DNA from: Trichocoleus desertorum ATA4-8-CV12
Lineage (GTDB): Bacteria > Cyanobacteriota > Cyanobacteriia > FACHB-46
DNA length: 64,000 nt
NCBI GenBank assembly: GCA_019358975.1
Contig: JAHHIL010000015.1
Coordinates: 38,509 to 102,508, forward strand
Direction of reading: 5' to 3'
In this document: piece after piece, positions 44,089 through 53,900 of the stretch
Layout: every line of letters starts with the position of its first letter
How positions within the stretch are numbered: the stretch's first letter is position 1
Notes under the pieces: model-generated
Told to the model about the DNA's origin: nothing
The model's database searches: none
The model's input: only the letters and a program-made list of their open reading frames with translations
Position numbers and translations under genes: made by a program

Positions 44089-47000
44089 ATGACCAGGATT
44101 CTGATTGTTGATGACAACCCTGACGATCGCCTCCTCGTGAAGCGAGAACTGAACCGTGAGTTTAGTGACTTCGAGCTTCAAGAAATTTCCACCCCTGTAG
44201 AATTGGCGCAAGCTTTAAATGCAGGTGATTTTGACCTAGTGATCACCGATTATCAATTGGGCTGGGACAATGGTGTGGCGATCGCCCAAGCCATCAAAGC
44301 TCGTTATCCCGACTGTCCGGTGATTATGTTCACCAACAGCGGCAACGAAGAAGTCGCAGTCGCGGCGATGAAAGCGGGTGTAGAAGACTATATCCTCAAG
44401 TCTCAGAAACACACCTTTCGGTTGGCGATCGCGGTGCATTCGGCCCTAGAACATGCGATCGAGCGTCGCAAATCAGCGCAACTCCAACAACAATTACAAT
44501 CTTTGTTAGTGCGGCTCAATGTCGGCGTGTTTCGAGCCAACTTAGATGGGCATTTGCTCGAAAGTAACGCTGCTTTTCAAAAAATTCTCAAGTTACAGCA
44601 TTCCATCGCCGACATCACGATTAATTGGCAAGAACTGTTTTGTCATAACGCCGATTATTTAGAATTTCAGGAATGGCTCCAAGCTAGCAACCCTTACTAC
44701 GAGCGCCAAGTGCAGTTGTGCAGCAAAGATGGTAGCCGCATCTGGGCCTTGCTCAGCGCTACCTTAAGCCAAACTGGTGGCAGAACCTTTATCGATGGCC
44801 TCTTAGAAGACATTACGCCCTACAAACAAGCCGCGATCGTCCTAGAAGAAACGAATCAAACGCTGCAAGCTCTAATTCAAGCATCTCCCCTCGGTATTAC
44901 CATGCTCGATCGCGAGGGGCGAGTGCAACTCTGGAACCCAGCGGCAGAGAAGATTTTTGGCTGGTCGGCAGCAGAAGTGTTAGGGCAACTGCTACCGAGC
45001 ATTCCAGTTGATAAGCAAGAAGAGTTTCTACACAATCTACAAACCACCTTAGCAGGCAGTCTTCTAACCGGGTTTGAAACCTATCGCCGCCGCAAAGATG
45101 GTTCCTCGATTTTTATCGACTTATGGACTGCTGTTCTCAAAGACTCCCAGGGACAACCGCATAGTATTGTGTCGCTGATGTCGGATGTGTCCGATCGCAA
45201 ACGGGCTGAGGTGGAACGGCTTAACCTGCTGGAGCGGGAGCAAATTGCTAGAGCATCGGCAGAGGCAGCGGAACAGCGCTTTCGGGATTTGGTGAATGGG
45301 CTGGATGCGATCGTCTGGGAAGCTGAGGCCCAAACCTGGCAATTTACTTTTGTGAGCCAACAAGCGGAAGCCATCGTCGGCTATCCGATTCAGCGTTGGC
45401 TGAGCGAGCCTGACTTCTGGCCGAGTTTGATCCACCCAGACGATCGCGATCGCGTCCTCCAGATTTGCCAAAGCGCGACTGCTACTAGCCAAAACCAAGA
45501 TTTTGAATATCGGGCGATCGCGGCTGATGGTCGGGTGATGTGGTTGCGCGATATTGTCTACGTGGTCACCGATGCCTCCGGGCAAGCTCGACAACTTCGG
45601 GGCGTGATGGTAGACACCACCGAACGTAGACGTGCTGTCAGTGCTTTGCAGTTTTTAGCCGAAGCTAGCACCGTTTTGGTATCTTCCCTCGATTACGAAG
45701 CCACGCTCACCAGCATGGCCCAGCTCTGTGTTCCGACCCTAGCCGACTTTTGCACCATCGATATGGTGGAGGAGGGAGAAAACCTACACCGTCTAGCCAC
45801 CGCTCATATAGACCCAGCCAAAGCTCAACTGATTCAAGAGCAGTTGCAGCAATATCCCCCCGATTTCACCAAACCCCATCCCGTTGTTACTGCCTTACGC
45901 AGCGGCAAATCGGTTTTAATTCCAGAACTGTCGCCCAAACTTTTGGCTGCTGTGGCTCATGATCCGAAACATCTGGCCCTGTTGCAAAGCTTAAATTGTC
46001 ACTCTCTCATGTGTGTCCCTTTGGTAGCGCGCGACAGAGTCCTAGGGGTGATTTCCTTGGTTCGGGTTGACTCAAAGCGGGCTTATCAACCAGCCGATTT
46101 GGACTTAGCTGAAGATTTGGCTCGTCGAGCGACGGCAGCTGTAGACAATGCCCAGCTTTACCAAGCCGCCCAAACCGCTAATCGGATGAAGGATGAGTTC
46201 CTGGCGATCGTGTCTCATGAGTTGCGATCGCCCTTGAATGCCATTCTGGGTTGGTCTCGCCTTTTACGCAATCGCACCTTTGACACTACTACCACCGCTC
46301 GCGCTTTAGAAACCATTGAGCGCAATGCCAAGTTGCAAACTCAGTTAATTGAAGATTTGCTCGACGTGTCACGGGTGATGCGGGGCCAACTGAAGTTACA
46401 CCTGCATCAATTGGATTTAGTCGCGGTCATCGAAGCCGCCTTTGATGCTGCTCGCCCTTCGCTCGAATCCAAATCTATTCAACTGCAACTCATCTTCGAT
46501 CAGCCCAGCAGTCTCATTTTGGGAGATAGCGATCGCTTACAGCAGGTGATTTGGAATTTGCTCGCCAACGCCATTAAATTCACCCCAACAGGCGGGCAGA
46601 TCACGGTTAGTCTCCGTCACGCCGAAAAATCTGTAGAGATTCAAGTCACAGACACGGGCCAAGGCATTAGCCCCACCTTTCTGCCGCATGTGTTTGATCA
46701 CTTTCGTCAAGCCGACAGTACTACAACTCGCTCCTACGGAGGTTTGGGGTTAGGTCTGGCGATCGTGCGGCATCTGGTCGAGCTACATGGAGGCCAAGTC
46801 AGAGCGGCAAGCCCCGGTGTGGGCCAAGGAGCTACTTTTACGGTCACCTTACCGCGCAACCTCCCCGCTACTGCCGAGTCAGACCTCATTCTAAGGCAAT
46901 CGGCTGAAACCGTTGGCTCCCTGACTTCTAGCCCCAGTCTGTCGGGTTTGCGAATCTTGCTGGTAGATGATGATGCTGATACGCGAGAAGTTCTCACCAC

Positions 47001-47316
47001 TGCGCTCGTGCAACAAGGTGCTGATGTGCAAGCTGTAAGCTCTAGCCGCGAGGCTTTGGCTGCTCAGTCCCAGTGGCAACCTCAAGTTTTAGTCAGCGAC
47101 ATCGGCATGCCCGACGAAGATGGTTACATCCTGATGCGACAGTGGCGAGTGGCAGAAAGAGAAGGAGAAGGTCGCCCTATCCCAGCGATCGCCCTAACAG
47201 CTTATGCTCAAGTGGAAGATCGTCAACAAGCCCTCGCTGCTGGATTTCAGCACCACCTATCTAAACCTGTGAATTTAGCAGAATTAATTAACTTGATTGC
47301 TAGCCTAGAAACATAG
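44089..47316 (+). CDS. Hybrid histidine kinase: REC-PAS(x3)-GAF-HisKA-HATPase-REC
   Basis: 1075 aa, soluble. An N-terminal receiver (about 3-120) has Asp in LVITDYQLGWDNG and Lys in YILKSQKH. Three PAS-type modules follow (about 130-250, 260-375, 395-515), then GAF (about 530-690). The HisKA domain has SHELRSPLNAILGWSRLL (about 708), followed by HATPase (about 810-930). The C-terminal receiver (about 950-1070) has Asp in LVSDIGMPDEDGY. The HisKA-HATPase part is very similar to that of the kinase at 38.4 kb, so the two are paralogues. With a receiver at both ends it can take a phosphate from another kinase and pass it on. Confidence 0.93.
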   Translation: MTRILIVDDNPDDRLLVKRELNREFSDFELQEISTPVELAQALNAGDFDLVITDYQLGWDNGVAIAQAIKARYPDCPVIMFTNSGNEEVAVAAMKAGVEDYILKSQKHTFRLAIAVHSALEHAIERRKSAQLQQQLQSLLVRLNVGVFRANLDGHLLESNAAFQKILKLQHSIADITINWQELFCHNADYLEFQEWLQASNPYYERQVQLCSKDGSRIWALLSATLSQTGGRTFIDGLLEDITPYKQAAIVLEETNQTLQALIQASPLGITMLDREGRVQLWNPAAEKIFGWSAAEVLGQLLPSIPVDKQEEFLHNLQTTLAGSLLTGFETYRRRKDGSSIFIDLWTAVLKDSQGQPHSIVSLMSDVSDRKRAEVERLNLLEREQIARASAEAAEQRFRDLVNGLDAIVWEAEAQTWQFTFVSQQAEAIVGYPIQRWLSEPDFWPSLIHPDDRDRVLQICQSATATSQNQDFEYRAIAADGRVMWLRDIVYVVTDASGQARQLRGVMVDTTERRRAVSALQFLAEASTVLVSSLDYEATLTSMAQLCVPTLADFCTIDMVEEGENLHRLATAHIDPAKAQLIQEQLQQYPPDFTKPHPVVTALRSGKSVLIPELSPKLLAAVAHDPKHLALLQSLNCHSLMCVPLVARDRVLGVISLVRVDSKRAYQPADLDLAEDLARRATAAVDNAQLYQAAQTANRMKDEFLAIVSHELRSPLNAILGWSRLLRNRTFDTTTTARALETIERNAKLQTQLIEDLLDVSRVMRGQLKLHLHQLDLVAVIEAAFDAARPSLESKSIQLQLIFDQPSSLILGDSDRLQQVIWNLLANAIKFTPTGGQITVSLRHAEKSVEIQVTDTGQGISPTFLPHVFDHFRQADSTTTRSYGGLGLGLAIVRHLVELHGGQVRAASPGVGQGATFTVTLPRNLPATAESDLILRQSAETVGSLTSSPSLSGLRILLVDDDADTREVLTTALVQQGADVQAVSSSREALAAQSQWQPQVLVSDIGMPDEDGYILMRQWRVAEREGEGRPIPAIALTAYAQVEDRQQALAAGFQHHLSKPVNLAELINLIASLET

Positions 47317-47424
47317 ACTCGCAACCCTACAACTTGGCTGAGTCTGTAATCATTCCAATGAAGAGATAGGGAAAGGCAATCACTAGACTAAGATCGAGAG
47401 ATTATTTTCAGCCCAGCACCACCT

Positions 47425-49947
47425 GTGCCTAGCCTGTACTGGTTGAATCAAATTCAACATCCGAGTCGTTTGTCGGTCGGCAACCAAGCCTTTTATCTGA
47501 GTCATCTCCTCCAGACTGGCTATCCTGTGTTGCCCAGTTTAGTTGTTCCCGCCCCAAGTTTCCAGGAGTTTATTGAATCTATCCAATGGCGAGAACCCTT
47601 TGCGGATATCGCTAGTTCTTCGTTGCACTTAAATGTAGACAACCCACAGCAACTGCAAGCGATCGCCCAGCACATTCGCCAAGAGATTACTACCACCGAA
47701 CTCCCAGAGCGATGGCTAGAAGATCTGACAGAGGCTTTATCCCAGCTCCAGGAACAGCTACAGGCGACCACACTCATTTTGCAACCCTCGTTGGCCCTGA
47801 AACCACCTGGTGACAACCTACTCGCCCTAGAAGCCGCCGAGATTTTTGAGTCACATATTTGTCCAGCCAAACCAGAAGCCTTAGCGACAGGGCTGAAAAA
47901 AGTGTGGGCGGAGCTGTTTCGCGCCAAGAGTTTGTTGTACTGGAAACGGCTAGAAATTCCTTTAGAGCAAATTTGTTTAGCAGTGCTGATCCATCCGGTT
48001 TTACCTGCGATCGCTGCCGGAACGGTGCAAATCACTGACCACAATTTTTTGATTCAGTCTGCTTGGGGCTTAGAAACCGCGATCGCTTGGGGAGAAGCGA
48101 CCCCAGATGTCTATGAAATAGATGCTGCCCAAGGCACTGTGCAAACCCAAACGCTTGGTAGCAAGACTTGTGCTCATACACTGCCCCAGCCACCCAGCTT
48201 TTTACCTTTTTTAGCCGACGCTAGTCAGACTTCTTTTCAACATCCCGATAGTTGTTTACAGGTGCATCTACTAGCTGAAGCCCAACAAAATCAATATGCC
48301 CTGCCTTCCTCAACGCTGCAATCACTGATTCAGCTTGCCCAGCGACTCAAAGCCGAGTTTAGTGCCACCTGCACCTTTAAATGGATGTTGGTTCAAGAAG
48401 CGACGGATATCTCCCCTAAACTGTATCTCACCCAAATCCACTTGCCAGTCCTGGAGCTAGCTCCAGCTACAGACTTGCTATCTACCTCTATCCCCGAAAA
48501 GGATATCCCCGAAAAGGATATACCTCCGCGATCGCAGACAGACACATTGACCCAGGAACCCCAATTGATCTTAAAAGGATTGGCGGCAGCTAGTGGGCAA
48601 GCGATCGCAGAAGCGTTGGTGATTGCCGAGACAGCCTTGCCTGACCAAATTCCTCCTGGTCGGATTTTAGTTGCCTCCAGCATTACTCCAGATTGGTTAC
48701 CATTTCTCCACCAAGCTGCTGGATTGATTGCTGAACAGGGAGGTATGACGAGCCATGCCGCAATTCTGGCGCGAGAATTAGGCTTGCCTGCTATCGTTGG
48801 GGCGATCGCTGCCACCCATGTCATTCACTCCGGAGACTCCCTGCTCTTAGATGGTAGCCAAGGTGAGATTTATCGCCTAGTTGATTTCAGCTCCAGTCGC
48901 CACCCCACTGCTTCCCCCCTTCCCTTTGATCGAGCGACTACTCGACATCTTGAGGATGGCTCAATGAATCGCTCAGCCCCCGCCTTCCTCCCTGCTTCTA
49001 GTTCCACCGTAAGCGATCGTTTCTGGCCTGCGATCGCCACGCAACTGCTGGTGAATCTGAGTCAACTATCTTCGATTGAGCCAGTAAAAGCTCTACCTGT
49101 TGATGGTGTAGGGCTGCTTCGCGCCGAACTGATGCTGGTAGACGTTTTGGAACGTCAGCATCCCCTTTTGTGGTTGCAACAGGGACGACAACAAGAACTC
49201 GTAATGCGGATTGCAGCTCGAATTAGCCAATTTGCTAAAGCCTTTGCGCCCCGCCCCGTGTTTTATCGCTCACTCGATCTGCGCTCCCATGAGTTCCAGT
49301 CGCTAGAAGGTGGCAAGTTGATGCCCCCAGAAACGAACCCCATGCTGGGATTACGAGGAACATTTAGTTATTTGCTAGACTCCGCTCTATTTGAGCTAGA
49401 ACTCACAGCCTTAGCGGAAGTGCAGCAGTCTGGGTGCAGCAATGTGCATTTGATGCTGCCGTTTGTCCGCACTGTAGAAGAGTTTTACTTTTGTCAGCAG
49501 CGGGTAGAGCAGATAGGCTTGACCCAGCAGGCTGAGTTTCAGCTGTGGATCATGGCAGAGGTGCCTTCGGTACTGTTTTTGCTGCCCGATTATGTGAAAG
49601 CAGGCGTCCAAGGAATTTCAATTGGCACTAATGACCTCACGCAACTCCTCCTGGGAGTCGATCGCGATCAATCAGAAATGGCTGCGGTTTTTAATGAAAT
49701 GCATCCGGCAGTTCTACAGGCGATCGCGCAACTGATTCGGATGGCGCAACAAGCAGGTATCCCTTGCTCTATTTGTGGTCAAGCCCCAGCCCAATATCCC
49801 GATTTGGTCGATCACCTAGTGCGTTGGGGTATTACCTCTATTTCGGTTGATCCAGAGGCGATTGAACGCACCTATCGAGCGATCGCCCGTGCAGAACAAA
49901 GACTCTTACTAGCAGCGGCACGGCGACAGCTCGACTCGACTTCCTAG
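47425..49947 (+). CDS. PEP synthase-like phosphotransferase
   Basis: An 840-aa protein with the PEP synthase/PPDK layout. The N-terminal pyruvate/ATP-binding region (about 1-350) is divergent, but the swivelling phosphohistidine domain is clear: GLIAEQGGMTSHAAILARELGLPAIVG (His about 441). The C-terminal TIM barrel follows, with GVGLLRAELMLVD, NPMLGLRG, MLPFVRTVEEF and SIGTNDLTQLLLGVDRDQ, and the catalytic Cys region SICGQAPA. A Pro/Glu repeat (IPEKDIPEKDIPP) lies near residue 360. It starts with GTG. Full activity is not assured because the ATP-grasp part is poorly conserved; a role as a divergent PEP-utilising enzyme is the safer reading. Confidence 0.82.
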   Translation: MPSLYWLNQIQHPSRLSVGNQAFYLSHLLQTGYPVLPSLVVPAPSFQEFIESIQWREPFADIASSSLHLNVDNPQQLQAIAQHIRQEITTTELPERWLEDLTEALSQLQEQLQATTLILQPSLALKPPGDNLLALEAAEIFESHICPAKPEALATGLKKVWAELFRAKSLLYWKRLEIPLEQICLAVLIHPVLPAIAAGTVQITDHNFLIQSAWGLETAIAWGEATPDVYEIDAAQGTVQTQTLGSKTCAHTLPQPPSFLPFLADASQTSFQHPDSCLQVHLLAEAQQNQYALPSSTLQSLIQLAQRLKAEFSATCTFKWMLVQEATDISPKLYLTQIHLPVLELAPATDLLSTSIPEKDIPEKDIPPRSQTDTLTQEPQLILKGLAAASGQAIAEALVIAETALPDQIPPGRILVASSITPDWLPFLHQAAGLIAEQGGMTSHAAILARELGLPAIVGAIAATHVIHSGDSLLLDGSQGEIYRLVDFSSSRHPTASPLPFDRATTRHLEDGSMNRSAPAFLPASSSTVSDRFWPAIATQLLVNLSQLSSIEPVKALPVDGVGLLRAELMLVDVLERQHPLLWLQQGRQQELVMRIAARISQFAKAFAPRPVFYRSLDLRSHEFQSLEGGKLMPPETNPMLGLRGTFSYLLDSALFELELTALAEVQQSGCSNVHLMLPFVRTVEEFYFCQQRVEQIGLTQQAEFQLWIMAEVPSVLFLLPDYVKAGVQGISIGTNDLTQLLLGVDRDQSEMAAVFNEMHPAVLQAIAQLIRMAQQAGIPCSICGQAPAQYPDLVDHLVRWGITSISVDPEAIERTYRAIARAEQRLLLAAARRQLDSTS

Positions 49948-50034
49948 AGCTTCTGACCCGATCTAATGCTCTAGTTTGATGACAGTATTCTAGGCTACAA
50001 GCCAGATTACTTTAAAGAGGATTTTACTAAACAC

Positions 50035-50075
50035 AAAAAAGTCTCCCTACTCGGCAAATGCTACAGCTAGGGAGA
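50035..50075 (-). terminator. Terminator of the small acidic protein gene
   Basis: On the minus strand an 8-bp stem TCTCCCTA/TAGGGAGA with an 18-base loop is followed by CTTTTTT. It lies 68 bases past the stop of the 78-aa gene. The long loop makes it a moderate call. Confidence 0.65.
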
Positions 50076-50142
50076 TATTTGTTCATCGCATCCAACATTT
50101 CTCAATATTGGGATTTCTCAATATTGGGAATGGGAAATTACT

Positions 50143-50379
50143 TTAGCGAACATCAGTTCCCTGATTTGGCCCACCAATTACTTCCACTGGAGCGCCTGGA
50201 TCTTCAGGTTCAGCACCATCACTAGGATCAGAATCGGATCGCTGACTGGTCATGCGATACCGTTCATCCAGCGGTGTATCACCCTCATCTGTAGTGGGAA
50301 CATGAGTTTGAGTTCCAGGATTATCTTCAGGATCGGGGCGACCGGTTTCGGATCTGTTGTCGCGAGGGTCGGAGGGCAT
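50143..50379 (-). CDS. Small disordered hypothetical protein
   Basis: 78 aa, rich in Asp, Pro, Gly, Glu and Arg, with no hydrophobic core (DNRSETGRPDPEDNPGTQTH, PSDGAEPEDPGAPVEV). Likely intrinsically disordered. A GAGAG lies upstream of the ATG and a terminator follows the stop, which supports a real single-gene unit. I do not recognise a family. Confidence 0.55.
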   Translation of the reverse strand: MPSDPRDNRSETGRPDPEDNPGTQTHVPTTDEGDTPLDERYRMTSQRSDSDPSDGAEPEDPGAPVEVIGGPNQGTDVR

Positions 50380-50548
50380 ACTTGTACTCTCTTCAATATA
50401 TAGGTGATGCTACAAGATTAGTCCTCGATTTTTCTCACCGTTTATACCTGGAGATAGGAGTGTCTCTATGACTAATTCGAGAGGGGATTTGGCATCAAGA
50501 TGAGCTGAGTTGGTATGGCAGAATACAGTTTGACTTGATGAATTTTCC

Positions 50549-51406
50549 TTAACGTGTCTTGCCTGAAATATAGCCAGTTTCTCGCAGAAAACGGCGCAGC
50601 TCGGTAAAGTATTTTTGGCGATCGGGGCCTTTGTAAGCTTGTTGGACTCTTTGCCAACCGTCTTGTCCTTGGCCTAGCAAGTACTTATCTGCTAGGTAAG
50701 CAGCGAGCGGCCCCTTGCCATACTCCACGCCATCATTTTTGTGCTCTTGGAAGGTTTGCCACCAGTAGTAGGCATCGTCATAGATCACCTTGGGATATTG
50801 GCGGGTGACATCAACCAGTTTGCCTTGCCGATATTGCCAAATCTGGATCGGGTAGCCAGAGGCGGCGTAGCTAGTAAAGGCGTAAGCGAAAGCATCATTG
50901 CGCCCTTTAAACTCTGGAACACCATTGTTGTCTAAATCTTGCAACTCGTAACTGCCATTGCCCCACTCATAGCGCTCGTAGTTGTACGTTTGAGTCTTGG
51001 GATTGTAACGGTAGATCAGGGAGTAGGTGCAACAGTGTGCCCCACCCGTAAATAAATCAACTAACACTTCTGGCTCTGGGTTGGCATCCAAGTTACGCAC
51101 TCGAAAGGTGTCCTGGGCATTTTGCTTAGCCCAATCTGTCCCTAGAGCCACTAGCGGCCAATTTCCCTCGCTGTCTGGTAAAGGTTGGTCGAGCAGTGTT
51201 TTGCCAGCACGGGTAATCTTGAGGCGTAGATTGTTGAATTGGGTAAAGTCAGTGTTGGCTTTTTGGTAAGAAAGTTCTGCTTTGACATTGCCTGCTTGAG
51301 TCGTTTTGGTGGTGGCAGTGGCCGCAGAGGCTGGCGCTAAAGCTACACCCAGAATTCCTAACCAGACTAAACCTCGACGCAGGCCAGAATTGAGCAAATT
51401 TTTCAT
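50549..51406 (-). CDS. Secreted hypothetical protein
   Basis: A 285-aa protein with a classical signal peptide (GLVWLGILGVALAPASAATA, cleavage near residue 31). The mature part has FG-GAP/VCBS-like strand-turn features: VRNLDANPEPEVLVDLFTGGAHCC and YELQDLDNNGVPEFKGRND, Asp-rich loops that may bind calcium. A helical C-terminal third follows (YYWWQTFQEHKNDGVEY). Similar secreted proteins of unknown role occur in cyanobacteria. It is a stand-alone gene on the minus strand. Confidence 0.7.
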   Translation of the reverse strand: MKNLLNSGLRRGLVWLGILGVALAPASAATATTKTTQAGNVKAELSYQKANTDFTQFNNLRLKITRAGKTLLDQPLPDSEGNWPLVALGTDWAKQNAQDTFRVRNLDANPEPEVLVDLFTGGAHCCTYSLIYRYNPKTQTYNYERYEWGNGSYELQDLDNNGVPEFKGRNDAFAYAFTSYAASGYPIQIWQYRQGKLVDVTRQYPKVIYDDAYYWWQTFQEHKNDGVEYGKGPLAAYLADKYLLGQGQDGWQRVQQAYKGPDRQKYFTELRRFLRETGYISGKTR

Positions 51407-51630
51407 TGTTAGAGTGTTGCAGGCTGATTTGGATGGCTGCTTGGTTGGGGGACTGCTTTGAAGTAGGTAAACTTCTTTACCTTACAGAATGCCCACATTC
51501 GGATACTGCTAGAGCAAAAGAGCTTGGCTGGCAACCGAACCTGTGAGGAAATCCATAAACGGGGCGATCGCGGTTGGTATCCTAACTTTTAACGTCAACA
51601 CCTGTTGCTACAACTGCGTATCTGAAAGTC

Positions 51631-52536
51631 ATGCCATCCTCTGATCCCACTGCTCCCCCCTCTATCCTCTCTGAGACCCGATCTTCCCTCCCCGTCATTG
51701 GGCTATTACCCGCAGCTGGTCAGGCAACTCGGATCGCACCGCTGCCTCTGAGTAAAGAGTTATACCCGATTGGGTTTCAAGCGGTGGCATCTGGGCAAAG
51801 TTTGCGACCTAAAGTCGTGAGTCAATATCTGCTGGAGCGATTGCAGCGAGCGGGCATCACCCAAACTTATTTCATTCTGCGGCCTGGTAAGTGGGATATC
51901 CCTGCCTATTTTGGCGATGGTTCGGCGCTGCCCATGCACTTAGGCTACTTAATCATGGGGTTGCCCTATGGCGTGCCCTACACCCTTGACCAAGCTTACC
52001 CCTTTGTTCAACATGCGATCGTAGCTTTGGGCTTCCCAGATATCCTCTTTTGGCCTGAAGATGCGTTTACTCACTTGTTGCAGCGACAAGCCCAAACTCA
52101 AGCCGATGTAGTTTTGGGCTTATTCCCCACCGATCAGCCTCAAAAGGCGGGCATGGTAGATTTTGACTTGGCTGGCCGAGTGCATCTGATTATGGAGAAA
52201 CCGAGCCAAACCGAGTTGAAATATATGTGGGCGATCGCAGTGTGGAACCCAACTTTTACCCAGTTTTTACATGAGCATTTGATTGCCATTGAAGCAGCCC
52301 ACACCTCTACTCCAGAGCTAGCGCGACCATCCCGGGAACTCGCGATCGGAGATGTGATTCAAGCGGGAATTACAGCTGGGTTGCGGGTCGAAGCTGAGAT
52401 ATTTGAGACGGGGGTTTACCTCGACATCGGCACCCCCGAAAATTTAGTCAAAGCAGTGCAAGATTATGCCCGCCTAGAGCCTCAGGCTGAGCCATCCACT
52501 GAGCCATCCACTGAGCCGTCCCCTGATCCGTCTTAA
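51631..52536 (+). CDS. Sugar-phosphate nucleotidyltransferase
   Basis: A 301-aa nucleotidyltransferase of the glucose-1-phosphate thymidylyl/uridylyltransferase type. The nucleotide-binding motif is LLPAAGQATRIAPLPLSKELYPIG (about residues 26-49). Also visible are GFPDILFWPEDAFTHLL, the metal-binding acidic region, GMVDFDLAGRVHLIMEKP, and YLDIGTPENLVKAV near the end. There is no left-handed beta-helix domain. The C terminus is a short repeat of EPST. Substrate and product nucleotide are not evident. No sugar-pathway gene is adjacent. Confidence 0.85.
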   Translation: MPSSDPTAPPSILSETRSSLPVIGLLPAAGQATRIAPLPLSKELYPIGFQAVASGQSLRPKVVSQYLLERLQRAGITQTYFILRPGKWDIPAYFGDGSALPMHLGYLIMGLPYGVPYTLDQAYPFVQHAIVALGFPDILFWPEDAFTHLLQRQAQTQADVVLGLFPTDQPQKAGMVDFDLAGRVHLIMEKPSQTELKYMWAIAVWNPTFTQFLHEHLIAIEAAHTSTPELARPSRELAIGDVIQAGITAGLRVEAEIFETGVYLDIGTPENLVKAVQDYARLEPQAEPSTEPSTEPSPDPS

Positions 52537-52544
52537 GGTTTCAC

Positions 52545-53213
52545 TCAATTAAAGCCTTGGTCGGCTTCCGAAACGGATCGAACCCTGGCAGAACGCCACC
52601 GCAAAATCAGGCCCAAGGTTACTTCTTTCATGAGCCAGTACAAGCCAGTAATAATCACGAATGTAGCGAACATCACGAGGGCGGGACGCTTGGCCGCTAA
52701 GTCATCAACCACTGTGCCTGCGATTGAATCGAGACGAGTTACCAAGTCCCAACTGTTAAAGCGCAGAAATCGCCCCAGATAGATGCCAATCGCACTCAGC
52801 GCATGCAGAAGTAGCTCAGCCCAAAGTATGTAGCGATGCCGTTGCCGTTGATTGAGGTAGTGGCCCAGGTTAATCAGCGACAGGACATAAGCACCGAAGC
52901 CCGCCAGGATGAACAAGATATACTGTGGCACCAAAACCAATGTAACCACCCACTCCGAGAATCCTTCCCGAATGTCGTAAATCAGGTGGATGATGTCAGT
53001 CAGAACGTAGGGAGCATTGGGCAGGAATGCGATAAATACTACTAACCCAACCCACCAAAGCAGTGAGGCTGAACGATTTCTGCGGAAGAGCCAAACGCTC
53101 AACGCTAAAGGGATCAAGGCTAGAAATAAGTTCCAAGCCATCCAATGACTGTTACGGTGTAAAACCTTAGCAGCAAAGAGAATCCAGTTGACGAGTTCTG
53201 CTCTCATAAGCAT
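52545..53213 (-). CDS. DUF1361 domain-containing membrane protein
   Basis: A 222-aa protein with about six membrane segments. The family blocks are SASLLWWVGLVVFIAFLPNAPYVLTDIIHL (about residues 47-76) and YLGRFLRFNSWDLV (about 162-175). DUF1361 has no assigned function. It converges on the nucleotidyltransferase gene with 8 bases between stops. ATG codons at 53213 and 53207 are both possible starts. Confidence 0.85.
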   Translation of the reverse strand: MLMRAELVNWILFAAKVLHRNSHWMAWNLFLALIPLALSVWLFRRNRSASLLWWVGLVVFIAFLPNAPYVLTDIIHLIYDIREGFSEWVVTLVLVPQYILFILAGFGAYVLSLINLGHYLNQRQRHRYILWAELLLHALSAIGIYLGRFLRFNSWDLVTRLDSIAGTVVDDLAAKRPALVMFATFVIITGLYWLMKEVTLGLILRWRSARVRSVSEADQGFN

Positions 53214-53450
53214 TTACTTTAAGGGCTAATCGGCAGCGATGACTTGCACTCAGACGCGCAATCAGGTGCGATCGCTCCTTTATACTAGCCGTAGGTTTTT
53301 GCCTTCGGTTTAATTTCGGAGATTCGGGAACTAAAAGGTTAAGATCTAAAGTCAATACTTAAAGCTCCTGATCACGCTACGAAATCGGTGGATAAACTAG
53401 TAAGCAAATCCTCCCCGTGGTATTGAGGAGCGGTTGATTTTTAACTCCTA

Positions 53451-53505
53451 AAAAAATCCCTCAAGAATTTCCCATGCATCGGGTTGAATTCTTGAGGGAT
53501 TTTCT
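53451..53505. terminator. Strong bidirectional terminator
   Basis: A perfect 15-bp stem (AATCCCTCAAGAATT at 53455-53469 with its complement at 53487-53501) around a 17-base loop. An A-run precedes it and a TTTTC follows it. It most likely ends transcription of the 51-aa gene on the minus strand and insulates the DUF1361 gene. The rest of 53214-53639 shows no gene. Confidence 0.85.
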
Positions 53506-53639
53506 TAGGAGACTGAAGTAACTTTTGAGCAATAGTAGTCGGAACTGAGTTAACCGACGATCGAAAAGTTGAATGAGGCGATCGCGGGCTCTGCAATTTC
53601 TGCAATCAATTTTCAATTGCTAACCTGGTGAATCAAGCT

Positions 53640-53795
53640 TTAGCGGAGGTAGTTGGCTTCTGCTTCTAGCATCCGAACTAAGTTCTCGTCACCGTTGGCT
53701 CTAGCAACTTCTAGGCGGCGTTGCAGGTTTCTCCGCATGTTTTCGCGATGAGCTTGAGTGGTTTGCGTGATGGCTTCTTGGCGATTTCTGTTCAT
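53640..53795 (-). CDS. Small conserved cyanobacterial protein (51 aa)
   Basis: 51 codons from the ATG at 53795: MNRNRQEAITQTTQAHRENM, then RRNLQRRLEVARANGDENLVRMLEAEANYLR. Highly charged and helical, with Arg and Glu spaced as in a coiled coil. I recall similar ~50-aa proteins in many cyanobacteria, of unknown function. A strong terminator lies about 135 bases downstream, and no other gene overlaps. Confidence 0.65.
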   Translation of the reverse strand: MNRNRQEAITQTTQAHRENMRRNLQRRLEVARANGDENLVRMLEAEANYLR

Positions 53796-53900
53796 GACGG
53801 ACTTTTTTTTCTGGGTACTTATGCATTTTACTAAATTCTAACCTAGCATTTCTGCTTCAGAGTCTGTAAAGTCTGTTACTAAAATTTCAAAATCGTTTCG

